Assembly: GCF_033807575.1 (NCBI RefSeq)
Contig: NC_084713.1
Location: 18,761,389 to 18,825,388 of the forward strand
DNA: 64,000 nt
Reading direction: 5' to 3'
From: Cydia pomonella
Lineage: Eukaryota > Arthropoda > Insecta > Lepidoptera > Tortricidae
Shown here: piece by piece, positions 20,866 to 31,110 of the stretch
How positions within the stretch are numbered: the first letter of the stretch is position 1
Layout: each line of letters begins with the position of its first letter
Made by a program: the position numbers and the translations under genes
Notes under the pieces: model-generated
What the model saw: the letters and a program-made list of their open reading frames with translations, nothing else
Databases searched by the model: none
What the model was told of the DNA's origin: nothing

Positions 20866-21060
20866 CATGATCATCATAACAGCCTTTTTATCGCCCACTG
20901 CTGAGCTCTTCGAGTACGCCACTTATCCCGATTCTCAGCCCATCCCATCCAGAAGTGGCCCGCAATCTTCCGAATGCCGTCCACTCAACGAGCCAACGCC
21001 GCCAGACACTCATTTCGTCTAAAAGCGGCCACCATTCCGTTAAAATTTTGGCCCACCTGC
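20866..21060 (-). repeat. retroposon fragment (CCCACTGCTGAGC)
   Basis: ATCATCATAAC then TTTTATCGCCCACTGCTGAG resembles the complement of a retroposon 3' end with (GATGAT)n tail that I associate with Lepidoptera. 20955-21030 continues with GC-richer sequence of the same kind. Confidence 0.4.
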
Positions 21061-21338
21061 CATCACTTTACATAGACATAGAAGACATACTTTTTTTTTT
21101 ATTTAACACCACATTGAAAAATGTTTACAGGCAATTACGCACAAATTTATGTTTACATGTAGATATAAAAAAACTTTTAAAATTATGATGCTAAAAAGGA
21201 GCGAACCTCAGCATGTGTTGCAGCAGGCTTACCTACTACAACGCTGGTTTTAGTTAGCTAGCTAGTTTTATGCATCTAAGCCGGCGTTCACAAATGTACT
21301 TACAAGTTTCCTTATGTTTTCTTCATGTGTTTGTGTTG

Positions 21339-21633
21339 TGGGAGAGTCTAGCCAGTGACCGTCCACGTTGGAGGCATACTGTGCAGACTCAGGTGCGTCA
21401 GTTTGAAGCCAGGCGGCTCACAGAACTCGACGCTAAGCGCGACGAGCTGAAGGCCAGACCACCTGCGGCCATACTTTACAATTATGTCGGAGGGGTGCTG
21501 ACTTGCAACGAGTGTGGTCGTACATTTGCTGCAAAAATTGGCTATATCAGTCACCTGAGAGCGCACCAGCGACGCTCTCAGCGGTAGAACGCAGTCGCTG
21601 TGGTCGAAAGCGGCTAGGAGATGATGATGATGT
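21339..21633 (+). pseudogene. LINE C-terminus with C2H2 zinc finger
   Basis: Encodes WESLASDRPRWRHTV, then FEARRLTELDAKRDELKARPP and a finger CNECGRTFAAKIGYISHLRAH, stopping at 21585-21587. The 3' end follows with ATGATGATGATG. This DRxxWR plus single finger arrangement is the C-terminus of a non-LTR retrotransposon RT. Upstream RT is absent. The same element in reverse lies at 46100-46546. Confidence 0.75.
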
Positions 21634-21828
21634 TTTCTTCATGTGCATCCACATCGCAGTTGGGTCAAACACAAAACTGTGTTCACGTGTTACCTGTAGA
21701 TATACCCAAAAGTTCAGGGCTATAAAGGTTAATTTTCTTATGTTCACCCTTATCCACATGAAAAGGTACTCCTTTTATTTTGATAAGTATGATAAAATCA
21801 TTACCTACACGCCCACAAGCTTTTGAAC

Positions 21829-21877
21829 ACAAGAGAGAAAACTTCTATGTTCATCAAAACTGTACAGTTTTCTCTCC
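21829..21877. repeat. short hairpin
   Basis: GAGAGAAAACT and AGTTTTCTCTC face each other across about 25 bases. Confidence 0.45.
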
Positions 21878-21884
21878 TGCGGGC

Positions 21885-22030
21885 CCAGCCAAGGTGACAA
21901 TCGCTACCGCTTCGACAACGAAACGCTGTGTGTCTCTCTGTCACTCTTCCATATTCGTGCGACAGCGACAGTTACGTATCGATCGCTACGAAGCGTAAGC
22001 GATTTGCATGTTGGCTACGTGACCTGAGGT
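21885..22030. repeat. MITE (AGCCAAGGTGACAATCGC)
   Basis: AAGGTGACAATCGCTACCGC at the left opposes CGCTACGAAGCG and TTGCATGTTGGCTACG at the right. Similar words occur near 31100 and 61800. Confidence 0.45.
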
Positions 22031-22590
22031 GTTTATTTCGAAACATTATTTTTATAAATATGGTCGTATGTTACGTAAATGTTCATGTAATTTAAGCATG
22101 TCGTGCTATTACGTGACTTTTTGGCAGGACGTTCATGTGACTCTGAAATAAAAAGATAAGTATTTTATTTTAATATTACAGCCAATTACTTTTTTAATTA
22201 AATACCAAAGGCTGATACGCGACAGATGGTCTGAATAGCCGTGTACTGCGGCCTAAGGCTTTAAGGCTTAAAAAATCTAAAACTTGTATAAAATCAGCTT
22301 GTATAGATTCGCCCTTACCGCAACAGCAGCCTTGCCTGATCTTGACCGCCCCTGTCCATAGTTCACGGGGTCAACGACCGCGGTTATTAATGATCGCACG
22401 TCAAATTATTACGATTCAAAGTTTCGGGTGTCGAAACTGGGTAGGGTCAGGTCGGGAGAGTTGGAAAGAACGGGCTAACGAAAATTCCTCCTGGCCTAAA
22501 GCGGTGTGGGGAGCATGCGTCAAAAACGGTACGCATACGACGCGTCACTGCGATTCCGTATCGTGACCGTTTTTTAAGCTGCGGTCTGGT
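22031..22590. other. unassigned; GC-richer island 22340-22570
   Basis: About 230 bp near 22340-22570 is clearly richer in G and C than its surroundings and contains none of the repeat words seen elsewhere. The open frames in it match nothing I know. Confidence 0.4.
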
Positions 22591-22591
22591 C

Positions 22592-22747
22592 GCACCTTTA
22601 CTGTTGAGGTCGTTGTTGCCGCTGTATCTGTCCATTTCCTTGATGAAATGAGTGATGGATTGTACGTCATAATCGCGGCAGTAATGCGGCAGCGAACGTC
22701 AATAATGTCACAACAGTAAATCAGCTGTCACATCCGAATGTCACCTT
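22592..22747. repeat. MITE, family G
   Basis: Contains TCCATTTCCTTGATGAAATG, ACGTCATAATCGCGGCAGTA and ends CACATCCGAATGTCACC. Confidence 0.7.
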
Positions 22748-22867
22748 TATTGGTGCATGCGAATCGCAATGAGTTGCACTGCGAGAGTCTTGTGAAAGTG
22801 GGAATGGGTTCATAACCTAATCAAATTCAGTTGCGATTTTAAACTTACTATTGAGCTCCAATCCTTA

Positions 22868-23112
22868 GGGTTCCGTACCATTATCTATAAAAACGGCATA
22901 AAAATCACGTTTGTTGTATGGGAGCCCCCTTAAATATTTATTTTATTCTGTTTTTTAGTATTTGGTGTTATAGCGGCAACAGAAGTACATCATCTGTGAA
23001 TTTCAATTGTCCAGCTATCACGATTAAGGAGATACAGCCTGGTGACAGACGGACAAACAGACAGACAGCGGACTCTTAGTAATAGGGTCCCGTTTTACCC
23101 TTTGGGTACTGT
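22868..23112. repeat. dispersed repeat (AGGGTTCCGTACC)
   Basis: Starts AGGGTTCCGTACC and ends AGGGTCCCGTTTTACCCT, with CAGACGGACAAACAGACAGA inside. I recognise this unit as abundant in moth genomes. No coding capacity. Confidence 0.7.
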
Positions 23113-23370
23113 GACGTCTTAACTCCGTTGTATGACAAGGTGGTAAATAAAATACAAATTGTGATCGTGTGCTTGCCTAGCCACCTGCCCGCCATGACAC
23201 ATCCCAACGGAGTGTCGACTTGTAGGTAGCTGGCAAACCACATTTATTGTATAAACGTCACAGGTACGAAACCCGAAAAAAACACACGTGTGTAATATCT
23301 AGGGTAGCATAAAAGCGGTTCAATAAGTTCCACGTCACGAGCAAGTGTGTTGTAAAACCAATGCTGACAC
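23113..23370. other. no recognised feature
   Basis: Nothing supported. Confidence 0.45.
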
Positions 23371-23620
23371 CTGTAGGGCTAAGATGGTCGGCTGTTTATC
23401 ATTTGTCACCATGCCTGTCACGTTCTAACAAGTATGTAAGTGCGAAAGTGACGGACATAGTGACAAGCGATAAAAATGGAACCATGCTGCCACTGCTGTA
23501 GGGCTAAGATGGTCGGCTGTTTATCATTTGTCACCATGCCTGTCACGTTCTAACAAGTATGTAAGTGCGAAAGTGACGGGCATAATGACAAGCGATAAAA
23601 ATAGAACCATGCTGCCACTG
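23371..23620 (+). repeat. tandem pair of MITE family H
   Basis: Two 125-bp copies, 23371-23495 and 23496-23620, differ at about three positions. Each starts CTGTAGGGCTAAGATGGTC and ends ACCATGCTGCCACTG. Single copies lie at 34258, 39431 and 44405. Confidence 0.9.
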
Positions 23621-23929
23621 CTGTCGTACTTTACGTACTTATATATTATGGTTCTTATAAACATAAATCTGCATGAATTATGAGAAACTTGATTGCCTTG
23701 CGTTTAATGCATCGTAAAACTAAAAATTATGTGATTTAAATGTCCTCTAGAATTAATTTTATAGCTAATTAGTTATTTTATTAACATTAATCATAACAAG
23801 TAATTATAGAGATGATTTTATGATAAACAGTTTTTTTTAAATATATTTAGTAAATTATAAAATGACCTTGAATTGATGCGAACGAGTTTAAAATTTATAA
23901 ATAAAACATTCCTTATTTTTTAATTCATA
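23621..23929. other. no recognised feature
   Basis: AT-rich; nothing supported. Confidence 0.5.
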
Positions 23930-24180
23930 ACACTTTATTGGGTTTCGTGAGGTACGAAAAGAATGGAACCCTGTCCGTCCGCCCGTTTGTCCGTCTGCTG
24001 TCAGGCTGTCACATCACATTGGCTCCGAAACTACTGGACCAATTAATTTGTAGGTCATATGTGTACATGACCCAAATACGAACATGTGACGTCAACAAAT
24101 GAATTTAAAACACAGGGGCCACTTTTGGGAACTAAATGAGAAAATTAAAAAAATTAAAGTTTTACAAACTATGACGCGTT
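23930..24180. repeat. dispersed repeat related to 22868 type
   Basis: GGTACGAAAAGAATGGAACC then CCGTCCGCCCGTTTGTCCGT and TGTCAGGCTGTCAC follow the same plan as 22868-23112, but the rest differs. Confidence 0.5.
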
Positions 24181-24257
24181 ATTTTCAACTATATAAATAT
24201 AGGTTTGTAATCCAATGATGATTCCATCTCCTTTCACAATAAGTACTTTATCGACCA

Positions 24258-24345
24258 CGCGGGCGTCCATAGGTTACGGTGATCGCTTACAATCAGGCGG
24301 GCCGTATGTTTGTTTGCCACCGACGTGGTACATAAAAAATACATT
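24258..24345 (+). repeat. LINE 3' tail sharing the R1 end
   Basis: GCGTCCATAGGTTACGGTGA then CAGGCGGGCCGTATGTTTGT and GCCACCGACGTGG. The last part matches R1, the first part does not, suggesting the partner LINE. Confidence 0.6.
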
Positions 24346-24486
24346 ACGTACTAGGTTGACTCAGTAAAGTTAAAAGTAAAAGCCTACTACACAAAAAAGT
24401 ACAACATTAAAGTAAGGATACTAAGTAGGAAGAATTTCGTACATTGACCCGCCTCCTGTTTCTTTCTCTATCGCACATGCATAATT

Positions 24487-24551
24487 ATATTGCTGTCCCG
24501 CCCATGGTGCCGGCGGTTAATGACACTGTGCGAGCGGGACAGCAATATAGG
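24487..24551. repeat. short hairpin
   Basis: ATATTGCTGTCCCGC and GCGGGACAGCAATAT are exact inverted copies about 30 bases apart. Confidence 0.7.
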
Positions 24552-24649
24552 ATACTTTAGTGTGAAAGCTAATAGGATGCATAATACAATACAATATATT
24601 GAATTGTATTGTATATAATCCATGAATCGAAACAAAAACAAAACTAACG

Positions 24650-24833
24650 GCCCGATTCGAACTTTAACATACGTCAAAAATTTCCTAAAGATACGATATG
24701 GATTGGATATGTCAGTGTCAAAAGTGACGTTTTTGTTTGAAGAAACGTCACTTTTGACATTGTCATAAGTATCAAATGCATATCGTATCTTTAGCAAAAG
24801 TTTGACGTATCTTAAAATTCAAATGGGGCTGTA
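24650..24833. repeat. palindromic MITE (CGGCCCGATTCGAA ends)
   Basis: Arms include ACGTCAAAAATTTCCTAAAG and GATACGATATG, inverted on the right as CATATCGTATCTTTAGC. The centre is AAAAGTGACGTTTTTG against AAACGTCACTTTTG. Confidence 0.75.
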
Positions 24834-24957
24834 ATAATATTTTTGTTAGACAGCGGTGGTTTTAGTATCAAAATAACGTGGCATCAGTTTGTCTATGAAT
24901 GTACTCGTAATATCACCCAAATCACTACATTATTATCAAAATTTTTAAAAATCCTTT

Positions 24958-25092
24958 ACAGTACATATGGGGCTACTTTATAGCACTAGTGCGAGAAGTA
25001 GCATATTACGTTACTGTGTCGAACATTTAAAGGGCCATATGTACTGTAAAACGTTGTACGATACATGTTTTTCGCACTTGTATCGTAATGTA
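24958..25092. repeat. MITE, family with CATATGTACTGTAAA ends
   Basis: TTTACAGTACATATGGGG then CTTTATAGCACTAGTGCGA, with CATATGTACTGTAAAACG later inside. Relative of 16672-16866. Confidence 0.6.
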
Positions 25093-25225
25093 CTATTTTA
25101 GAATGAATTTTATTGTTTTTCAACTGTCGTTTCAGTGTAAATTTTATTCCATAGCTCCCACATTGTCTTCTGAATTATACATTAAATTTCTACCGTCACT
25201 CAAATCCAAGGTCATAAGAATTAAT

Positions 25226-25445
25226 TTACGGGGTGAATATATAGGTCATACTGAGCAACTTTTCGGACCAACCCCGAAATCGCGAAAAAAGTTGTCTATG
25301 TCTATGTCTACATTTTGGCTGTATGACCTTGACATTTTGTATGGGAGAGTAATTTTTTTTCTCGAATTCGACGTTGGTTCCATAGTAAAAGTTGCACAGT
25401 ATGACATATTCACCTCATATGTTATTGGAGGTGACTAAATAAACA
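25226..25445. repeat. palindromic MITE, relative of 19552
   Basis: GGTGAATATATAGGTCATAC and ACTGAGCAACTTTTCGGACC oppose TAGTAAAAGTTGCACAGTAT and ATGACATATTCACC at the right. Confidence 0.6.
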
Positions 25446-25500
25446 CCCTGTATACTATATAAACATCCTGTATATACTATATAAACATCCTGTACACCAT
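25436..25500 (+). repeat. three-unit minisatellite
   Basis: About three imperfect 20-22 bp units of the type ATAAACATCCTGTATACTAT. Confidence 0.65.
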
Positions 25501-25627
25501 ATCTAGTTTAGTTTTATTTGTTTTTTTTTTGAGACATTTCATTTCTAAATCGTAAAATGAAACACATTAATTAGCGACAGTAGGTTGGGTAATTTTTCGA
25601 ATATTTTTTGACGTTTATAAAAGCCAG

Positions 25628-25805
25628 TGGAAGGTAGATAGATTGCTGCTCATGGCCGTATACGCAAGCTCGTGCGTCGTGAGAAATAAGAAATACCTAA
25701 AAACTGTCGAATTGTGTGCTCGAAACCCTCACCGGAGCCACTACAGCATCAGCTCGCCAATGAAGAGTGTCGGTACCGACAAGCGATTCGTCGAGCAGAA
25801 ACCGG
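25628..25805 (+). CDS. candidate host exon, unrecognised
   Basis: An open, GC-richer stretch with a coding-like appearance. It holds ATG at 25652 (starting MAVYASSCVVRNKKY) and ends at a consensus donor G|GTGAGT (25805/25806). The frame is also open upstream to a CAG at 25625-25627, so it could be internal. TATAAAA about 30 bases before the ATG could instead make it a first exon. It ends in phase 1, as needed by acceptors at 26326 and 56892. No family recognised. Confidence 0.3.
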
Positions 25806-25852
25806 GTGAGTTGGCTTTTAATCTATTTCCTTTCACTGGCGTAGATTGTTAA

Positions 25853-26325
25853 ATTTCTCGTTGTCTAAAACAATTTCCCTATTCGAGGGCGAATGTACAC
25901 TATTTTTAAGGTCAATGCAGCCAAATTCGTCTGCGTGAAATTCCGTTCATGAACCTTTTTTTTTCGAACAAATAATACACTTTGCTTTTAGTTTCTGGCG
26001 GTTAAAAAGGTGTAGGTACTTTATTTGCCGACGCTCGTGTAGGTACGGAATTTCCCACAGACCTATTTGGCCGCATTTATCTATGAAACTACTATTAATG
26101 TTTTCAAACTTTTCCTCTCAAAATTCACAAAATTTTTCTTTAACCCTTTAAAAACACTTTGACTTAAAAGAAATTAGTAGATAGGTTCCTAAGTACGATG
26201 TACGATGGCCATGTCACAACATTTTCTTGTAACTCAAAAACTATCTAGATTAGCGCCACTGAATAGACCAAAAAGGATAGTCGGCGTAAAAGATATGCCT
26301 ATTATGTTTATTTATTGTTTATTAG
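25853..26325. other. no recognised feature
   Basis: AT-rich. TAGATTAGCGCCACTGAATA near 26245 has a decayed echo near 26555. Confidence 0.45.
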
Positions 26326-26329
26326 GTAT

Positions 26330-26473
26330 CGCTGGAGCGACATGGTGGAGGCGGATCTGCGCGAGCTTCGAGTCGACAATTGGCGAGAGGTCGCACAGGA
26401 CCGAGAAAAGTGGCGCTGTCTTGTGTCGGAGGCCAAGTCTCACTTTGGGTCGCTGAGCCAACGGAGTAAGTAA
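26330..26473 (+). pseudogene. LINE RT C-terminal fragment
   Basis: Encodes RWSDMVEADLRELRV, then NWREVAQDREKWRCLVSEAK and SHFGSLSQRSK, with a stop at 26471-26473. This is a typical non-LTR element C-terminus. It is truncated just before the RW and preceded by TTATTTATTGTTTATTAG, which looks like a splice acceptor. Confidence 0.7.
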
Positions 26474-26982
26474 GTATTATGTTTACACTTGTGCACCTTA
26501 CCCCTTTTTAGTAAGGTAAAAAATGTAAACATTATCTTTGATGTAAACATATCTAGACTTGCGCCCCCGAATCGACCAAAAAGTACCAGTCCGAGGCCCA
26601 CACACCAACTAATCAAGTTTTATTGTTTGCCGACACGCCGATGATCCAATACTAGCCACAATCTAATTGACGCAATTCCCATGGACTACAGTTAGAGATA
26701 CAAATCAAATAGCGGGATCGGAATCAACATTAATTGTTCGAGTCGATCGAACTAGTAACGCAATTATCTAATCACTGTTAAGCCGTATGTCGTTGCAGTA
26801 AGGTTTACGATTTGTCAGTTCAGTGTGTCAAAGATGGTACAGCTCGCCACATAGGTTTACGATTATTGTCTGTAACGCGATTGTGGATTGTCAATAGAAC
26901 TTTAGAAGCGTGTAGAAGGATTGTTCAAACGAAATTTACAAAATCATTATCTGTTTGGCTTTAAAATCCTTGTTGTGAGTAT
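26474..26982. other. no recognised feature
   Basis: Nothing beyond the short echo near 26555. Confidence 0.45.
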
Positions 26983-27176
26983 CAGTACCCCTAGTGTAAA
27001 TATTTTCGACAGCGAAACGTGACGTACGCGTTTGCGTTAAGTGTCATTTTGTATGAGATTTTTGTCTTTCCAAAACGTCCCGCTTGGCGCGCTGTTCAAA
27101 AACCCATACAAAATGAGACTTAACGCAAACGCGTACGTCACGTTTCGCTATCGACTAAATTTACACTAGGGGCGCA
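26983..27176. repeat. palindromic MITE (CAGTACCCCTAGTG ends), copy 1
   Basis: Arms of about 75 bp include AAACGTGACGTACGCGTTTG and TCATTTTGTATG. The asymmetric centre holds CCAAAACGTCCCGCTTGGCG. Copy 2 is at 37508-37716. Confidence 0.85.
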
Positions 27177-27374
27177 GTTTAATGTCTGTTTGGAACCCTA
27201 ATACGTAAGGTACGTGATTATCACAAATAATCGCCTCTTTGGCGTCTGTCATTCGTGTTTCGTGAAACTGTGCTAAACTTTCGGGAAGTCGAGTTCTGCT
27301 CATCTAATCGGAGGCCAGCCTCTACGCTTGCCGTCTATGTACCTTTTGTTCATTTCATGCCTCCTTTATTACAT
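27177..27374. other. no recognised feature
   Basis: An open frame on the plus strand leads into the LINE tail that follows; it does not resemble a LINE protein clearly enough to call. Confidence 0.4.
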
Positions 27375-27470
27375 TCATTTCCATACCTACTCCAACCATA
27401 CATGCTTCCCATCAGGCGGCTCGTCTGTTCGTTTGCTGCCTCTTACATAAATAAAACCCAAACTTTTTGA
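27375..27470 (+). repeat. LINE 3' tail fragment
   Basis: CCCATCAGGCGGCTCGTCTG then TTTGCTGCCTCTTACATAAA, the Jockey-type tail that is complementary to 41040-41070. Confidence 0.6.
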
Positions 27471-27984
27471 CTTGATTTCGCATTCCGATTTTTATAGAAA
27501 TATATTTGTGACTTTTTATCTATTCTATCTATCTCTCGGACCCCAAAAACGACGCCATAAAACTAGTTTGTATCGCAGTGTACACCATCTCATCATGCTT
27601 TAATTATTTTCTAAGTAGGTACTCGCAAAGAAACGATTCAAACGATGAATGGACACACGTGTTGCTCGAAATTAATCGATTTGTATCGTTCGCACGTATG
27701 ACGAGACGGGGAGAATGTACTAAAGATGTGATTATTATTGCTTACTTGCTTATAATTGTGTATGTTATACCTACGAAGAGTACTTTTTAGCAACGAAATC
27801 TAGTACCAAACATAGATATACGTTACTAAAGCTTTGAATGTACGACTTCTATTTTCTTGATTTCCGCTTGAAAAATGATTAAAGGCTCTAAAAGTTGACA
27901 GTGAATTTATGTATAAAGTGCTCCATGACATTTATGTATTGTATGGCATCATATGATACGAGTAGGTATAGGGTTTTTGGTTCG
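27471..27984. other. no recognised feature
   Basis: AT-rich, nothing supported. Confidence 0.5.
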
Positions 27985-28075
27985 CCTTTGTTGTATTTAA
28001 TTTACTCTGTAACTGTGTTTTTCGTGTTTTTATTTCTATGTACAATAAAGTATATATATACATACATACAGACAT
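27985..28075 (+). repeat. LINE 3' end fragment
   Basis: GTTCGCCTTTGTTGTATTTA through TGTACAATAAAGTATATA, then ATACATACAT repeats. Same tail as 2632-2722 on the other strand. Confidence 0.65.
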
Positions 28076-28094
28076 ACTATACTTTATGTATACT

Positions 28095-28330
28095 ACCTTT
28101 GGAAGCGATGATGGTCGAGTGGATCTGACATCCGACTTTTAATCCGGAGGCTACCTCTACGTAGTGCAAGTGATTATATTCTCTTTAGTCGCGGGTTCAA
28201 TCGCTACTGGCTCGTACGGATGAGTTTTTCGGAAAATAAGAACGGAATATCATTTGATATTTACCACTAGCTTTTCGGTGAGGATCTGCATACATCTGCA
28301 AATAAATTCTAAAGCGTACGTGTAATCGTC
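28095..28330 (+). mobile_element. tRNA-derived SINE with an internal insertion
   Basis: The head reads TGGTCGAGTGGATCTGACAT, then AATCCGGAGG and, later, TCGCGGGTTCAATC (B box). About 44 bp of foreign sequence sit between them. The body GAGTTTTTCGG / TTTGATATTTACCA matches the SINE at 30698. Confidence 0.7.
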
Positions 28331-29046
28331 AATCTGTATTGGCCAGCGGGACTATAGCTCTCGCGCATGAGAAGAGGCCTGTGCATAGCTGGAATATATA
28401 CAAGCTGAATTATATACTACTCGTACCTTGAGAACAAAGCTGGTCCTTCCTATCTTCTTTATCTTAGCAGTTTAGTCACATTTTAAAAGGAATAAATAGG
28501 TACTTAAGCGCTAAAAGGACACTAACAATAATTCTTCAGCATAATTAATCCAATCCAGCTACATTGGTAAGCCAGACTTGTCCTTCCAAGAAATCGTTTA
28601 TGATCTGATGAGTTATACTCACACTGAATAAAAAGGCGTATCAACATACGGGGTTTATAGTGACATACGCCCTTTTGGATTAGCAGAGTAATAAGTGTCG
28701 GGCAAATATTTTAATGCGTTCGTCCTCGCATGATGCATTGCTCGTATAAATACAGGGCGACATTTGAAAGAGATCAGAAATAATAAGATATGATTAAGAG
28801 TAAAAGGAAACGTAGTAATGGTAATGTCAAAGTTTGTGGCTTCGATGTATGCATATGCCATGGAGGAAGGTTTTAAATGTTTAACACTATATCGCTTTTA
28901 GGGTATTGACCCTCCACTATTACTTTTAACACAAATTAATCATGAGCATTGGGCCATGATTATATTGATTTTTAGCCATATAAAAAAATTGGACAGTAAC
29001 TATCATGTAAATATTAAATACATAAATAGGAACTTAAGAAAATATG
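28331..29046. other. mostly unassigned
   Basis: 28365-28415 (CATGAGAAGAGGCCTGTGCA) resembles a retroposon end common in moths. A small palindrome ATCATGAGCATTGGGCCATG lies near 28945. No gene. Confidence 0.4.
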
Positions 29047-29172
29047 ACTTAAAGACAAGGTGGGGTGAGATGAACATGGTCTATTTTTCTCGGGGCAAGA
29101 CAAACAGTATGAGGGTTCCATACAAGTGTTTGTCTTAGCCCGGTGATATTCTTACCCCACCTTGAGTCAAAA
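29047..29172. repeat. palindromic MITE (AAGGTGGGGT ends)
   Basis: CAAGGTGGGGTGAGATGAAC at the left faces ATTCTTACCCCACCTTG at the right, with GGGCAAGACAAACA inverted as TGTTTGTCTTAGCC. Confidence 0.75.
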
Positions 29173-29439
29173 AAATATTTTCCGATTACATCTCCTTAGT
29201 CACCCTGTATAAAATGTTTTATTGAACTATAGATACGCAGCCAAACGTTCAAAAGAAATACGACGTATTTATAATGTCTGTTGTACTAAAATGGCGTCTA
29301 AATAAATAGGTAGTGGTTTTCTTTTCATAATAAATTCACAAATCACCGCATTCGAACTCAACCATTACAACCTGATTTGATTTTGCTTGTGACGTTCCTT
29401 GCAGCATATTTTGCGCGTATCAGTATCGTTTTAAAACAC

Positions 29440-29790
29440 TTTTTAAGGTTGCATTTGAATTACGACTGGAGCAGCGTTACTGCTGCGAGGCGATGCCACT
29501 CAATTTCCGTTATAAAATGCGTGACGAATTGAAAATTCTAATGGCGAGAGCTATGCATTGCAGCAACGACAGCGACGCGATTATCAATGAAACAATTTCT
29601 GAAACGTTGCACTAGCATCGATATATATTTCGTATCATCCACGATGATGCGCAGTCAAATCTAACCTTTAGTAACATGACATTACGAATCAAGGCACACG
29701 TCGTCGTGAATGACACGATCTGTACAACAGTAAAGGTGACATTCGAATGTCAAATGCAGCGCGCTGCTGCAGTTACAATCCAAATGTAAC
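29440..29790. repeat. composite MITE family G region
   Basis: The left part has AGGTTGCATTTGAATTACGA and the right ends GCAGTTACAATCCAAATGTA. A different MITE (29632-29732) lies inside. Confidence 0.5.
29632..29732. repeat. nested MITE (CGTGTCATCCACGA type)
   Basis: TCGTATCATCCACGATGATG faces CGTCGTGAATGACACGA, with GTCAAATCTAACCTTT inside. Confidence 0.65.
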
Positions 29791-29807
29791 CGTAAATAAA
29801 TAATAAA

Positions 29808-29930
29808 TAAATAAATATTATAGGACATTATTACACAAATTGACTAAGTCCCACAGTAAGCTCAATAAGGCTTGTATTGAGGGTACTTAGACAACGATAT
29901 ATATAATATATAAATACTTAAATACATAGA
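29808..29930 (-). mobile_element. SINE family 2, 3' part
   Basis: The complement reads CTTACTGTGGGACTTAGTCA then a TAATGTCCTATAATATTTAT tail. It is 5'-truncated relative to 46603-46831. Confidence 0.7.
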
Positions 29931-29933
29931 ACC

Positions 29934-30070
29934 GTAAGGCCGCGAACTTGAAGATAGCAGCGTGCGGCGCGACGAGCGGCAAATCAAGGCCGTTCATACA
30001 TTCGGTCGAGCACAATGTACGAATACTACGAATGGCCGCGCGCCGCTTGCGTCCAGTCCGCGGCTTAAAT
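29934..30070. repeat. GC-rich palindromic repeat
   Basis: TAAGGCCGCGAACTTGAAG and GCGGCGCGACGAGCGGC face CGGCCGCGCGCCGCTTGCG and CCGCGGCTTAAAT. Imperfect foldback. Confidence 0.55.
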
Positions 30071-30682
30071 ACGAATGACATTTACTAGGAGTAATATCCA
30101 ATCACGTTAATATTTCTAAAGTTCGAATATAGCTCATGCTTCATTTATCATGCGTAATGAGTTCTAAATATCTCCGCGTTGCGATTTATAATCGCAATAT
30201 TATTAAATTAATGTGAACATCGAAATTAGAAGCAGTTTTGTTTTGAATGCTCTCTAGAATTCATGAATAATTACATTTAAATTTATAACTAGATAATTCC
30301 ACTGTAGTGCAAATGTTATTATTTTCGGCAAAACAGTGTTCCAAATCCCTTTGTTTGACATAATTATTGAAAATCATAATTGATTGTCAGATTATAATCA
30401 CTCATAATTCTCAAACCGTTAACTTCTCAGAATTTTTGTGAGTTTATCCTATAGATAGGTTAGATTAGATTAGGATTGTTTTATGTCAATCAAAAACCAA
30501 ATTATGACTAACGAAAATGCGGACAAACAATATATTATGACTTAAACCTTTATGGGAAATAATAGAGACCCTCATCGATCCACTATAAGGCAGGCTGTCC
30601 TGCGTTTTTAGGTAGGCAAGTGATCAATAGCCAAGTGTCAATAATTCATACATAACGCCAATCGACATTTAAATAATATATG
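30071..30682. other. no recognised feature
   Basis: AT-rich; nothing supported. Confidence 0.5.
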
Positions 30683-30697
30683 GAAATGAGCACCTAA

Positions 30698-31019
30698 AAA
30701 AGCGCCTAGCGGTAAGAGCGTGCGACTTGCAATCCGGAGGTCGCGGGTTCAATCAAACCCCGGCTCGTACCAATGAGTTTTTCGGAACTTATGTCTCATT
30801 TGATAGGTATTTACCAGTCGTTTTTCGGTGAAGGAAAACATCGTGAGGAAACCGGACTAATCCCAACAAGCCCCAGTTTACCCTATGGGTTGGAAGGTCA
30901 GATGGCAGTCGCTTTCATAAAAACTAGTGCCTACGCCAAATCTTGGGATTAGTCGTCAAGCGGACCCGAGGCTCCTATGAGCCGTGGCAAAATGCTGGGA
31001 CAACGCGAGGAAGAAGATA
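30698..31019 (+). mobile_element. full-length tRNA-derived SINE, family 1
   Basis: 322 bp with a tRNA-like head. The A-box region is TAGCGGTAAGAGCGTGCGA and the B-box region CGCGGGTTCAATC, where a 3-base repeat is inserted. The body is TTTCGGTGAAGGAAAACATC and TGAGGAAACCGGACTAATCC, and the 3' end AACGCGAGGAAGAAGAT. A 15-bp duplication GAAATGAGCACCTAA (30683-30697; one mismatch at 31020-31034) fits LINE-assisted insertion. Confidence 0.9.
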
Positions 31020-31034
31020 GAAATGATCACCTAA

Positions 31035-31110
31035 CTTTTCGTTTGGCACATCATCCCGATACATATTTTCGATTGACGATTGTCGACTTGCAATTGTCAT
31101 CTTGGCCATC
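31035..31110. repeat. MITE fragment (GACAATCG type)
   Basis: CTTTTCGTTTGGCACATC and CAATTGTCATCTTGGCCAT match the family at 20660 and 61783. Confidence 0.45.

Noticed and set aside
24468..24797. 109-codon minus-strand frame
   Set aside because: It spans a hairpin and most of a palindromic MITE; the open frame follows from repeat sequence.
25615..25621. TATA box for the candidate exon at 25652
   Set aside because: The spacing would leave almost no 5' leader, and the same frame is open through the box; kept only as a remark.
30710..30775. tRNA gene
   Set aside because: A and B boxes are present, but a body and 3' end of SINE type follow, a 15-bp duplication flanks the unit, and the same unit recurs at 38085.
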